Shown here: positions 23,274 through 33,375 of the stretch, piece after piece
Layout: every line of letters begins with the position of its first letter
How positions within the stretch are numbered: the first letter of the stretch is position 1
DNA from: Xiphydria camelus
Lineage: Eukaryota > Arthropoda > Insecta > Hymenoptera > Xiphydriidae
Length of the DNA stretch: 64,000 bases
Reading direction: 5' to 3'
Assembly: GCA_963678675.1 (NCBI GenBank)
Contig: OY783195.1
Coordinates: 7,574,001-7,638,000 of the forward strand
Notes under the pieces: generated by a model
The model's input: only the letters and a program-made list of their open reading frames with translations
Told to the model about the DNA's origin: nothing
Databases searched by the model: none
Program-made: the position numbers and the translations under genes

Positions 23274-24557
23274 CAGGGTGTTCCAGAAATCCCGGTCTGG
23301 TTGATTATCTCAGCGGGAAATCATTCTCCGGTGATTCTATTGGACGGGGAGACCCACGGGGGGGTGCTCATGTAAAACTCGCAATTTAGCAAGTATTTCA
23401 CATGACATATTCGATGCTTCACGAGAAATGGACGTAAACGGCCCATCCGCAAGGCATGTTGTGGCAAATTCGACGTACGGTCTCGTGGGCTGCAGTCTCT
23501 ATGGCACGCTTAGCTCTTTCCAAATTATCAGGGTTTGCTGGTAGACCGGCTGCGTGAAGTTGCAGAGTTGCCAGTTGTATTTCCCGTTCTGCTTCAGTTG
23601 TCTTCGATTTTCCCACGGCGCACAGTGGGGCCAAATCCCAAAAACCTAGCCAAAATTCAAAAAGTGGATATATTGATCTGAAATTTGTTATTCTGGGGTT
23701 TTTGGGGTCGTTGATCGCGAATCCGTAATCAGGTTTAAAGAATTCCACAATGGAAACTCAGTATGACCTATAAGCAATTAGAAAATCAGTATAAATATTC
23801 AAGACAGCAAAATAAATGAGAAAATTCAGTATCATATAAATGGAAAGGAATTTATTTATGCAATATAAATTTATTTATTTAAAATATTCTTTAAGGAAGT
23901 TAATTGAGCCGATTTCAAATTCCTATAGTTCCGTGTTGAATAGAGAACTCTCCCCTTTTTCCCAGTAGAGATAATTTTGTAAAAATCCATATTTTGATCT
24001 TCAGGAGTAAGACCTATAAGTAAAACCAAAAGATCGACATGATTGCCAACAACTACAATTGGTTGTTCATTGACTCTTCTTTGACTTTGCATTTCAATAG
24101 CGGTGCGGACTATCAATCCATCAGCATCTTCGTCAGCAATGTTTGTTTGAATATGCTTATTCTTCAAATAATCCAATAGCAATTTAACAAATTTAAATTT
24201 ATTCACAATGTTTGACAGGAACTTGGTTTGGGTTACAATCACCATTTTTCTTCTATAAGATTAATTGTATCTCTCTTTGCAAATGCATCCACAACCATTG
24301 CAAAAACTTACCCGCGTAAGTTCATAAATTGTGCATTTCTTGAATGTTGGCAGGGAAGTGCACCCACCGATGAAATATTTCATTTTGCCCCATAGCATTA
24401 GAAAATTCAGACAATATGCTCGACTTATTGTTGGCTGGCTTACAGCGACATATGCGTTTCCCCCAGTAATTTCCTGGTACGAGCCGTAGCCTAAAAATCT
24501 AAGTGCTATAGGAACCTGTGTGTGAAAGAGATATCATCTCTTATTATTTCCAATATA
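23274..24557 (-). pseudogene. Array unit B4, retaining the ancestral FEN-like frame
   Basis: At 23,871-24,245 the minus frame stays open through EDADGLIV, GNHVDLLVLL, MDFYKIISTGKKG and STRNYRNLKS, then ends at a novel NKNILNK-like tail. The other B copies have two extra bases in the T/A run and leave this frame. B4 therefore preserves the older sequence state. Confidence 0.72.
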
Positions 24558-25470
24558 CAGGGTGTTCCAGAAATCCCGGTCTGGGTGATTATCTCAGCGG
24601 GAAATCATTCTCCGGTGATTCTGTTGGACGGGGAGACCCACGGGGGTGCTCATGTAAAACTCGCAATTTAGCAAGTACGATGCTTCACGAGAAATGGACG
24701 TAAACGGCCCATCCGGAGGGCATGTTGTGGCAAATTTGACGTACGGTCTCGTCGGCTGCAGTCTCTTTGGCACGCTTAGCTCTTTCCAAATTATCAGGGT
24801 TTGCTGGTAGACCGGCCGCGTGAAGTTGCAGAGTTGCCAGTTGTATTTCCCGTTCTGCTTCAGTTGTCTTCGATTTTCCCACGGCGGCGGCGTCGATCAC
24901 CTTCGCGCACCATAGAATCGCCGCCATGTTTAACACGATTAGCTGCGTTCTGAAGCCCATCTTTTTCACTAGTTGCGTCGATGGTATCGGTTCGACGTTT
25001 CCTTCCTCGTGAAAAGCTCTTGATGCGGGAGATGTCAAAATACCGCGGGAGGAGTCCCTCTTGGTCCGGCTGTCGTGGCGAGCCTCTCCGCTCTCGTCTG
25101 CTTCTCCTCTCGACGCGGCGATTTTCCACAAATGGGCTCGAACGGTGGAGAATACGAGTGAATTTTGACGGATCTCATGCCAAAATGTACATGCCAAAAT
25201 CCGCATTAAACACTTCTTCATCATATGCTGGCTCGGGAGCATTATGGTGCAAACACATGTTATGTAGTACGACACATGTATTTATGATTTTGCCTGCCAT
25301 ACCAGGTGTGTAATGGAGAGTGCGATGTCTTAATAAACACCGCTACCTATTCTTCAGAACCCCATTTCATCTTTCAATTGAACATCTAGCCGTTTTTATG
25401 GCACTATGGAAACGGTCTGCTGATATACCTGGAATGGGAGGCTGTTCTAGCGGAGTCATCAACCAATCGG
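24558..25470 (-). pseudogene. Array unit A6, truncated
   Basis: It has only the first 0.9 kb of an A unit, including the conserved C-terminal part of the Harbinger remnant. It breaks at TCATCAACCA, where the sequence changes to LTR-like AACCAATCGGCTAGTTCAAA. This is the right edge of the array. Confidence 0.8.
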
Positions 25471-25735
25471 CTAGTTCAAATCAATTGGATACTCCACTCA
25501 CTAACTAATTTAGTATATTAGGTTAATAAATTACAGTGAAATTCGATATTACAATATTTATGGTTAAACACCGAAACGACTCGATTATCTTCAGTTGAAG
25601 GACTGATGCCTGAATATATTATCAACTTTACGTTCCGCGATACTAAATTAACACGACGTAGAACTTTGAACGACTTACGGTTGATCGGCGGAGTATGACA
25701 CGTTTGATGACTGGTAATACATTAAAAGAGACGCG

Positions 25736-26233
25736 ATAGGGATTGCGAGATACAAATGCAGGAACAGCGGGACAAAATATGGAGAGCGAGATATAACAAG
25801 AGGTATAAATACTTGTGTAGTAATGACAGGGCAAGTTACCTCAGGAGAGTAGGAGAGAGAGGGGACCTAAGAAGGATTGCTAGAGCAAGATGCGGAAACG
25901 AGGAAGAGGCAAATAAATACTGGATGGATGAGGAGAGAAGAAAATGTAAGCTCTGCGAGAAAGAAGGGGGCACGTTGGAGCACCTAATCAGGGATTGCGT
26001 CGAGATGCCGCGAGTAGATTTGGAAGTGGAAGAGCTATTAAATGAGGAAGGTAGCGAGAAGGCTAGGGAATGGTTAAAGCAGCTGGAAAAGAGGAGGAAG
26101 CGGAAAAGCTAAAGCGTCGAGGGGGCAAAATGGCAAAGACGGGGATAAAATTATGAGTTACTATATTATAGAGTTGTATAACCAACCTCCTTTCGTGGCT
26201 GTAAAGCCGAAATAAATCATCTATCTATCTATC
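25736..26233 (+). mobile_element. 5'-truncated non-LTR retrotransposon (LINE) 3' end
   Basis: The fragment is flanked by a 15-bp perfect target duplication, ATTAAAAGAGACGCG, at 25,721-25,735 and 26,234-26,248. It ends in a short stem-loop (GGCT-gtaa-AGCC, 26,197-26,208), AATAAA and a (CTAT)n tail. These are the marks of target-primed reverse transcription. It carries the last part of ORF2. Confidence 0.9.
25756..26112 (+). CDS. LINE ORF2 C-terminal fragment
   Basis: This is a 118-codon 3' fragment of a non-LTR reverse transcriptase polyprotein. It keeps RRIARARCGNEEE, then a Cys/His arrangement (CKLCEKEGGTLEHLIRDC) typical of the region after the RT domain in I/Jockey-group LINEs. A decayed relative lies at 60,460-60,916. 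The endonuclease and RT domains are absent because the insertion is 5'-truncated. The first Met is not a true start. Confidence 0.7.
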   Translation: MQEQRDKIWRARYNKRYKYLCSNDRASYLRRVGERGDLRRIARARCGNEEEANKYWMDEERRKCKLCEKEGGTLEHLIRDCVEMPRVDLEVEELLNEEGSEKAREWLKQLEKRRKRKS

Positions 26234-26400
26234 ATTAAAAGAGACGCGGTTTGTCTCGGGTTATATGCTTCTAAATCTACCGTTACGTGGGTAAAGACTA
26301 CGTAATAATAATTTAACTAACTACGTTGTAAGCTTTGAGTAGTGCTATAGTAGGTCGTTTCGCAGCAGAAATAGTAATTTTATGATCTACAACATCAACC

Positions 26401-27184
26401 TAAATGTGAAAGTTTCTGTTTCCGGCTACTTTGCGACTACGGTAGGTGAACATAAACAGAGCTTCGGAAACTCGTCATTTATCTAATAATATTTCACACT
26501 AGAAGAAGAAATCAGTGAACTCCTTACAAGATGTCTAGATTTATCAGAATTTTGATAGCTATTATTGTCACAAATATACTACTTTACGTTTCATATTTCT
26601 TTTCAACGTCAGTAGAAAATCAAAAGAGTGGGCGTGAAAGCAGATTATAAGACATCGACGGAAGAATAGATAAAACAGGTCTACAGTGGCAATGACTATG
26701 ATATGTTACCCTTGTTAGCAAAAATAGTCTATTTTATTTTCCATGTTGGGTATCAGTTTTAGCATGTGAATGTAACGTAACAGTTGAAAGAAAATATAGA
26801 ACTTTTAGTTGGATAGTGAAGAGAGATTCGTACTTCACACTTGTTTCCAGTAACAATATCGCATCTATAAGTAATCTACAGTATCTCATTTAATTTCACC
26901 ACCAGTAGATCGAAATTAATAGAAATATTGCTTACTACATTAGTAGACATAAGAAACGCTTGTATCCTACTACAATCTACTCCTACAGTTGCAAAATTTT
27001 AATGTTTGCTTCGTGTGTTATCTGGGGATAAATGCGAGAAACGTTAAGGTAGTTACTGGACCAACAGCTAATATCTACAGCTAATATCTGGTAATAATAC
27101 AATTATCGATAGAATAATATGATATAATAGTAATGGTATGCTAGTTGCGGAGACGAAGGGGTAAACTGTGGTGCTACTGGAGGG
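26401..27184. other. Unassigned interval
   Basis: No open frame or repeat that I can place. It is AT-rich, with scattered short similarities only. Confidence 0.4.
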
Positions 27185-28046
27185 TCACGCGTTTCCATTC
27201 CTATCCCGGTCAGCCTGGACGTGCTCGTCTCTTTTCCTTATCACCGCTTTGGCAAAGTTGCTGAAGTGGCTGAAGATATCCTTGGAAACCAATTCCTGCA
27301 GTTGTGGGGGCCACTGGTAGCCTGCGTCCATTATCTTGCCGGCTAAAGTCCTTCTGTCGTTCGTATACCCCGTCCAGATCGCCATGAGTCGTGCTTGATT
27401 CCGGGTATTTTCATTCGCTGAATTTTCTTCTCTTTTTGAAGTGGAATCCATTGTAACCTCGGTATTTACATCAATTTCGAAGTTGATATTACTTGCAGTC
27501 ACCACTGACGATCCTTTCCTTAGCCTACGCTGTAGAAAACGCTGGTGTCTGAAATTATTCGTCAATTGTTACATTTAACTCTATTAGTTTGGGTTTAATA
27601 ATAAGAATGGAATAATTACCTTTTTAGAGCTGCAGTTTCATTCATGGTTTGTCCAAGATTAGTTAAAGAAAACTTCGTAGGTATATAATTAGGACTCAGT
27701 ACTTCGTCTCCCTTTTTATCTCCGATAAAATGAGAACTGCAGCTTGTATCTAATGGTTTGGGATTCCAACTGCATTCATATCGACTAAAAAGTATAAAAT
27801 TAACTGTTACTCTTTATTTTAGTAAAACTTAATAATCATTTTAAATGATTTATCGTGTATATATTTTTCTAATGAACAATTGAAGTTATGATACTTACTT
27901 CTGCTTTCTTACGATGGCAATCTACTTTTCTCTTTGAATCAACTTATGCTCAGCTCTTGGGAAATAATAGAATTTATATTTGCTATTTCTTGATGTATTT
28001 TGACAACTAACAACACAGCATTTGCGTACTCTAATGTTTAAACAAT
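27185..28046 (-). pseudogene. THAP-domain protein gene, three exons, one stop
   Basis: Exons on the minus strand are about 28,046-27,899, 27,784-27,620 and 27,548-27,185, with GTAAGT/TAG and GTAATT/CAG junctions that keep the frame. Exon 1 gives CCVVSCQNTSRN, then FPRAEHKLIQREK, a TAG where THAP domains have the conserved Trp, and IAIVRKQ. Exon 2 completes the C2CH zinc finger with SCSSHFIGDKKGDEVLSPNY. Exon 3 is a basic tail ending DRDRNGNA. THAP domains are DNA-binding modules of P-element and ISL2EU-type transposases. No Met is visible upstream of exon 1 in frame. I read it as a broken transposon-derived gene; readthrough or sequence error at the single stop cannot be excluded. Confidence 0.65.
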
Positions 28047-28645
28047 TAGACACTTGATATTATATGGAGAGACGTGCCTACTAAGTTCAAGCCTTCGCCA
28101 CTAGTTACGCACGATCGTTCGCCGTATCCCCTCCAAGTAGTTGCACGGTCCCAATGGGCATGTTTACGATTTTTTTTTTGCTCATTCGATAATACTTTTT
28201 GTGCTGATTAATAAGATGTGTTTGTTTTTTTTTTCTGAGCACTAATTTCTTTTTTTTTAATGTTTAAAGTTTGACTCCGATTCAAACGAAATCCTTAGTG
28301 ACGTCACTAAAGCCATTGGTACTTGCGCAGTGAGGGCTTGTAGCTGTTGCCAAGTTGTGTTTATGAAATATTTAAAATGATTGTTTTTATGCTAGCGTTT
28401 TGAGTACAGTTGCAACTTATTGTTTATAAATCGTTATTATACAAAAAAAAGAATTCAAAAATTAAAAATTAAACACATCAGCATTTTAACATATGCAGTT
28501 GTAACTATTATTTGTATATATGGCAACACGCAATCCACTTCGCTAGCGTTGCTGCCAGACCTGCCAGACTGAGTTATGTTTACATCTGACTGTGTGACTG
28601 AAGTATAACCTCAAATTTTGAGGTTAAATCTAAATCTGACTAAAT

Positions 28646-29402
28646 ATGGTGATAAAAAGATGTTTTGTCCCATCTTGTGACAATAATTCATGTAAAACAC
28701 CAATGAAGCTGTTTATAACTGTGCCCTATAACGAAGATACCAGAAAATCATGGTTTAAAGCCGTTAATAAGAGATATTTCCCATCATCGAAGAAGCTGTT
28801 TTGTTGCGAGGATCATTTTAATGTAAGTTTTCTGTTAATGTCTAAAGTTAAAGAAGTTTTTCTCTATTTGGACATATGTAATTACAGTTACCGGAGGCTG
28901 CAGAAAATTGGGGTTTTTTTAAAATGATGGGAAGAAGACTTACTATTAAAAAGGGCTTTCTACCAAAAGCAGTAACCACTAGCGGCAAAGGAATTAAATC
29001 GCAATTTTCACCTACATCTCGCAAAAGAAAATTGGAAATGACTGGTGAACCAGGACCATCTAACTCAACGGGAGCAAAAAAGGTTTTAACTCTGTCGCTA
29101 CCTCCTACTCCGATCGGAGTCGATCAGCGCTCGACACACTTACCGGCTACACCAGAAGCAGCAGTGAAAGTGTTAATTGCTGAACCGTGCTCGCTAGGTG
29201 TTATAAAAGGCAAATGTTCTAAATTTACAATGACAATGAAAACGTTAACAAAGGATGTTGCAGTTAATACAAAGAAAATTAGAAAAATAACATGTGATTC
29301 TTGCAAGTCAAAAGTTAATAGTTCTCTTGATAAAAGTGGGACTACGGTGAGCGATTCGTCGTTTTCACAACATTCTCCAAGTAGTACCGCAATAGAGTCA
29401 AT
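28646..29402 (+). pseudogene. ISL2EU transposase, 5' part (THAP domain), interrupted
   Basis: Exon 1 (28,646-28,822) encodes a THAP zinc finger starting MVIKRCFVPSCDNN, with a W in KSWFKAV and CCEDHFN. A 65-bp intron (28,823-28,887, GTAAGT..ACAG) precedes exon 2 (28,888 onward), which completes the domain (LPEAAENWG) and continues through a basic linker. The frame is cut at 29,402 by the Harbinger insertion and then reads a short foreign tail to the stop at 29,436. The other half of the gene starts at 35,847. Domain order and spacing fit known THAP-DDE transposases. Confidence 0.8.
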
Positions 29403-29605
29403 GGGTGATATGAATAAAGTTGAGTTTGTACTCTGAGCATATACTCATGAGCATGAGCATAAAGTAGGAGTTTATACTTCAATCCATATGAATAAAATGT
29501 ATCGCTGCTAGGAGTGTAGATGCTCATATGTAAAGGGAGCAGATACTCCTATTTACTAGCTGCGCGCTGCACGGGCCTCTCAGTTATATCGCCGCGTCGA
29601 CAGAT

Positions 29606-31075
29606 TTAAGCGTTTTAGTGCCTGACGAGGATATAGGTCGTCTTTCGCTGCACTTAACGGAAAATGCCAGCGACGTTGCGTATGCGATGGCGCCATGTTG
29701 TTTGCATTGCGAGAAAGCTCTATCTCAAAATAAATGTATAAAACGTTAAAAACGATCTGATTATATTGTAAAGCAATGTTAAAAAAATTGCTTTTGGGTA
29801 TCCTTTGTATTCGAGAGGTGGCACTCAGTCACCACGGGGTCATTCCATACCAAATCGGACACTTTTTGGAGTAACATTTCGGATTTTGCTCAATTGTAGT
29901 TTTTGTCGATGTTGCAGCGTATCTCGAAGGATTTTTCAAAATGTTGAAGATTGTAGATTTTACAGCCACTTGAAAAATAACGCTGCTTTTTATTCATTAA
30001 ATTATAACTGTCAAACCGGATATCGGCTGAGAATGATCTTTTGGGTACTAAAAGTAAAAGAATTGAAAAATCACAGAAAAATTGCGTCGAACAAAAAAAA
30101 ATTTTGTTAGCGATTTTATTGGCACTTGATTTAAACAAATGTCGTATTTTCATAGCTGGCCACTCTTTAAAAATCTGAAAAAAAGCAAGCATATACTTTG
30201 ATATCCTCTCTTTCATGATAAATAAATACAAATACTGTACCTCTCTCTCTTTAAAATTGACGACATAAAAATTAATGGAATTTGACGCCGCGTCGGCCTC
30301 GCTACGTCGGCCCCGCCACCGCCAGCGTATCACCAAGCCAGTCAAACACACCGGTCGGGAGGACCGACGTGGCGAGGCCGACGCGGCGTTAACTTCAATT
30401 AATGTTTGTCGTCATTTTTAAAATGTCAATATTTTTGTTTGTTTGTCATGAAAGAGAAAATATCGAAGTATATGCTTGCTTTTTTCTTCAGATTTTTAAA
30501 AAGTGGCCAGCTATGAAAATACGACATTTGTTTAAATCAAGTGCAAATAAAATTTCTAAAAAAATTTTTGTTTATGATCGACGCTATTTTTTTCTGATTT
30601 TTCAACTGTTTCACTTTTAGTACCCAAAAGATCATTCTCAGCCGACAACCGGTTCGACAGTTATAATGTAATAAATAAAAAGCAGCGTTATTTTTCAAGT
30701 GGCTGTAAAATCTACAATTTTCAAAGTTTTGAAAAATCCTTCGGGTATGGAATGACCCTACGGCGTTGCGTGCAGCAACTCGAGCGACACTGCTCCGACG
30801 CCTGGGCGATTGGTTGATACGTCCACTCGACGTGTGCGAAACACTTGCCAGAGCCGTCTCATGCGTCCTCTTCGAGTGCGTCGAAACCCGGTAGTATACA
30901 GATATGCTGGAGCAATGAGGTAGAAACTCGGCATGGAATAGTTTCTTCGATACAGCCAGACTAAAATTTTCCTTTAGTCTTTCTTCGACCTTTCTACAGA
31001 GCAGTGCGTATTTTTTCCTAGTAACGTTATACCAGCTATACGTTGTTTTGTAATAGATCTGTCTGAAGTAGGCAG
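29606..31075. repeat. Repeat R copy 1 (TTAA-ended element, internally interrupted)
   Basis: The left part, 29,606-29,830, and the right part, 30,759-31,075, align with 33,376-34,100: GCGATGGCGCCATGTT, GCGAGAAAGCTCTATCTC, CGATTGGTTGATACGTCCACTCGA and GAAACTCGG. The two halves are separated by the foldback element at 29,837-30,758. There is no coding capacity. Confidence 0.65.
29837..30758. mobile_element. Foldback element with arms of about 400 bp
   Basis: It begins GGGTCATTCCATACC and ends with the complement. The arms pair over most of their length, for example GTAGATTTTACAGCCACTTG at 29,951 with CAAGTGGCTGTAAAATCTAC near 30,697. The centre is a GC-rich palindrome near 30,285-30,390. The uninterrupted site is seen in repeat R copy 2 (CACGGCG near 33,605). 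Confidence 0.8.
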
Positions 31076-31143
31076 TAACAGAACGTTTTCGCGTAGTTGT
31101 GTTTGCAGTGCGACTTGTGTTCAGTGCGTTTGATCATTTGATC

Positions 31144-31902
31144 ATGAGTGATAGCGAGGAGGAAAGTTGTAAAAGCAACGACTCTCAGATGGGATTTGTG
31201 ACAATGTTAAAAGACTTTCCCGTTTTATTTTCAAAGTCGCAAACACCAAGTGTGCGAAAGGTGAAATCGCAAGCACTGGAACTCGTTAAGAAACAATGGG
31301 AAGTGAACTACGGTTCAGAAGTTACAATAAATCAGCTACTGAAAAAAATCAATAATATGAAAGCGAGACTCAAAAAAAAGACGGATATAAACAGAACAGG
31401 AAACAGAAAAATCGTACTTCACGATTGGGAAAAGGTTTTATTAGAAATTATGGAAGGCGATATAAATCCAGCAATTGTACAAGTACCAGGTGGGTAGATA
31501 ATTATTATTAATAGTATAAAACAAAGTTATATAACGGTAATAAATATTTTAGGAGCAATATCTGCCGGTCACGAGCAACAAAACTCTACTCATCCAGCTT
31601 CCATTGTAGAGAATCCAACTTCGTCAACTCTAAGTGTAGGTTCCCATAATTCAGGCCCACCTAAAAAAAAGAAGAAAATGAATCTTCTTGAGGAGTATGA
31701 AACAGACAGTACCAAACAGCTTTCCAATAGCGAATTACAAAGATTAGTTTTGCTAAAACAACTTAAAGTTCTAACTATGAAAGAAGAAAAACTGAAGAGA
31801 GAATTGGGTGACGAAGTTTCTGAATATTGTAATACTGAATACTCTCGTAATTCTGATAGTACTGTTAACCAGAGTGAACAATCAACCTTTGTCAATTTAT
31901 AA
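31144..31902 (+). CDS. Harbinger SANT/Myb-like partner protein (two exons)
   Basis: Exon 1 is 31,144-31,489, intron 31,490-31,552 (GTGGGT..TTTAG), exon 2 31,553-31,902; the predicted protein has 231 residues. The N-terminus, MSDSEEES, is acidic. Residues about 15-100 form a helical SANT/Myb-like region with LVKKQWEVNYGSEVTINQLLKKINNMKARLKKK. The C-terminus has a Lys patch followed by a predicted coiled-coil rich in Leu, Glu and Lys. In PIF/Harbinger elements such a protein helps the nuclease enter the nucleus and bind the element ends. It is convergent with the nuclease gene, with 96 bp between the stops. An upstream in-frame Met at 31,099 would add 15 residues; I chose the second because the duplicate at 33,244 keeps the same ATGAGTGATAGCGA start. 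Confidence 0.75.
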
Positions 31903-31998
31903 ACATAAGACTTACAATGAATGTGAATGAGAATGAACCTAAATAAACTTATTTCCTTACGTATAACTAATTCTGCGATGTCTATACCTTTTATTCAT

Positions 31999-33066
31999 TC
32001 AGAAAAAATGAGCATATATCATTTCAGCTAACTCCGTTCGTTTCTGCTGGCCTCGTCTTCTGCTATTTTCAATTTCTTCTTGTCGTGGACATGCAACTCG
32101 ATTATCTCTTGAATCTATTTCCATCGGGTCTAATTCATCTTTTAGAAATTTTGCCACATTGTGTAGTATGAAACAGCACGTGATAAGCTTTGGAACTTTC
32201 TCTATTGAAAGGCGTACTTTATATTGTAAAATTGGAAATCGTTGTTTTAATTGACCGAAACATCTTTCAATGATTACCCGTTCTTTGGTAAATAAATTAT
32301 TAAAAGCATGCTCCTGTGGTGTAGTGGGAGTCTTAAAAGGCACCATTAACCACGGTGCGATGCCATATCCTTCATCTCCTAAGAGTAAAGCCTGACTGTT
32401 TTGAAAATTATTCTGCGCGATATTGTAAATTTGCGAATTGCACCATATTCGGGCATCATGAACAGATCCGGGCCATGAGGCATCTATGCTTGTGAACCAT
32501 TCATCAGAATTGCATGTGGCTTGTACATTAATGCTAGAATACCCTTTTCGATTTATATATTCATCTCCATGAACATGGGGCTTCTTTATCCTTACATGAG
32601 TACAATCAATGACGCCTACTACACAGGGAAAATTATACCTTGTTTGCCATTTTTCTTTGGCCGCATGTATATCTGCAGCACTTTGAGGGAATTTTATCCA
32701 AGAGCTAGATTTTTCGATAATTTTATCCATAACCTGCGTCACAACTTTTGAGACAGAAGATTGATGGACTCCCAAATCTTCTCCTACTCCAGATTGAAAA
32801 CCCGGGTCTGCTACATACCTCAAGAATATTTTTAGCTTGTCAACTTTACATATCGCACCGCCTCTTCTTTCAGTCAACTCTTCGCCCAAAAAATGGTTCG
32901 ACATCCACTCTATGTTTTCTTTTGTAAAACGATACAATACTTTACAGTCATCGTCGCAGGTCGTTCTTCTGGTTTTATAATATTTCTTTGCTCGCAGATT
33001 CATAAACTCAGCCATCACTTCTCCGCTGTCAAACCACAACTGAGTCTCCCTCCGAGGAGACTCCAC
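31999..33066 (-). CDS. HARBI1-like PIF/Harbinger transposase (DDE_Tnp_4 type)
   Basis: Intact 355-residue nuclease. The N-terminal part contains a helix-turn-helix-like stretch (GVGEDLGVHQSSVSKVV, about 93-109). The catalytic fold shows VVGVIDCTHVRIKKP (Asp154), SWPGSVHDARIW (Asp204) and IIERCFGQLKQRFP (Glu267), with the family motifs YINRKGYSSINVQ and GDEGY between them. It cuts element ends and inserts at 3-bp targets, in partnership with the SANT-like protein encoded next door. All three acidic residues are present with no break, so activity is possible. Confidence 0.92.
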   Translation of the reverse strand: MESPRRETQLWFDSGEVMAEFMNLRAKKYYKTRRTTCDDDCKVLYRFTKENIEWMSNHFLGEELTERRGGAICKVDKLKIFLRYVADPGFQSGVGEDLGVHQSSVSKVVTQVMDKIIEKSSSWIKFPQSAADIHAAKEKWQTRYNFPCVVGVIDCTHVRIKKPHVHGDEYINRKGYSSINVQATCNSDEWFTSIDASWPGSVHDARIWCNSQIYNIAQNNFQNSQALLLGDEGYGIAPWLMVPFKTPTTPQEHAFNNLFTKERVIIERCFGQLKQRFPILQYKVRLSIEKVPKLITCCFILHNVAKFLKDELDPMEIDSRDNRVACPRQEEIENSRRRGQQKRTELAEMIYAHFF

Positions 33067-33106
33067 TTATATGGAGTAGAATCTCCAGACTGTTGAGAGT
33101 AAATGC

Positions 33107-33260
33107 TCCTATATAAAGGGAGAATATACTCCTATTTTTACTGGCTGCGCGCTGCACGGGCGTCACAGTCTTGACTTGTCAAATTACTTGGAGAACGTTT
33201 TCACGCAGTTGTGTGCAGTCATAATTGTCATGTACGTTTGATCATGAGTGATAGCGAAAA
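33107..33260 (+). repeat. Partial second copy of the Harbinger 5' region
   Basis: Similar to 29,535-29,580 plus 31,080-31,160: ACTGGCTGCGCGCTGCACGGG, AACGTTTTC.CG.AGTTGTGT, then TTTGATCATGAGTGATAGCGA. It contains the start codon region of the SANT-like gene followed by unrelated AT-rich DNA. This indicates that two Harbinger copies, one gutted, have been joined in tandem. Confidence 0.65.
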
Positions 33261-33375
33261 GGATCCAATTTAATTAACTCCGAAATAATAATAATACATT
33301 ATTACAATATTAATAAAATAATTAATCATAACATCTATTACATTTAAAATATATAAATATATTTTAAAATTTAAT

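Larger units (their letters stand above)
9610..25470. repeat. Tandem array of composite transposon units A and B (about 15.9 kb)
   Basis: A landmark beginning CAGGGTG recurs at 9,610, 11,400, 12,686, 15,354, 16,640, 18,412, 20,201, 21,991, 23,274 and 24,558. The spacings are 1,790, 1,286, 2,668, 1,286, 1,772, 1,789, 1,790, 1,283 and 1,284 bp, and the 2,668-bp step is 1,790 plus an 878-bp mariner insertion. The order is A1 B1 A2 B2 A3 A4 A5 B3 B4 A6 (truncated). A and B share a core of about 0.5 kb around the landmark. A then carries a Harbinger transposase remnant, and B a FEN-like fragment. Unequal exchange between the shared cores explains the irregular order. Confidence 0.9.
25464..26400 (-). 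mobile_element. LTR remnant split by a LINE insertion
   Basis: The sequence 25,464-25,735 matches 63,062-63,436 by eye: AACCAATCGGCTAGTTCAAA, TGACACGTTTGATGA, and AATACATTAAAAGAGACGCG against GTACATTAAAATAGACGCG. It resumes at 26,234 after the LINE fragment. The right limit (about 26,400) is a guess. Confidence 0.5.

Noticed and set aside
9610..25470. Tandem repetition suggestive of a CRISPR-like or minisatellite array
   Set aside because: The units are 1.3-1.8 kb of transposon-derived coding remnants in a eukaryotic context. There are no short repeats with unique spacers.
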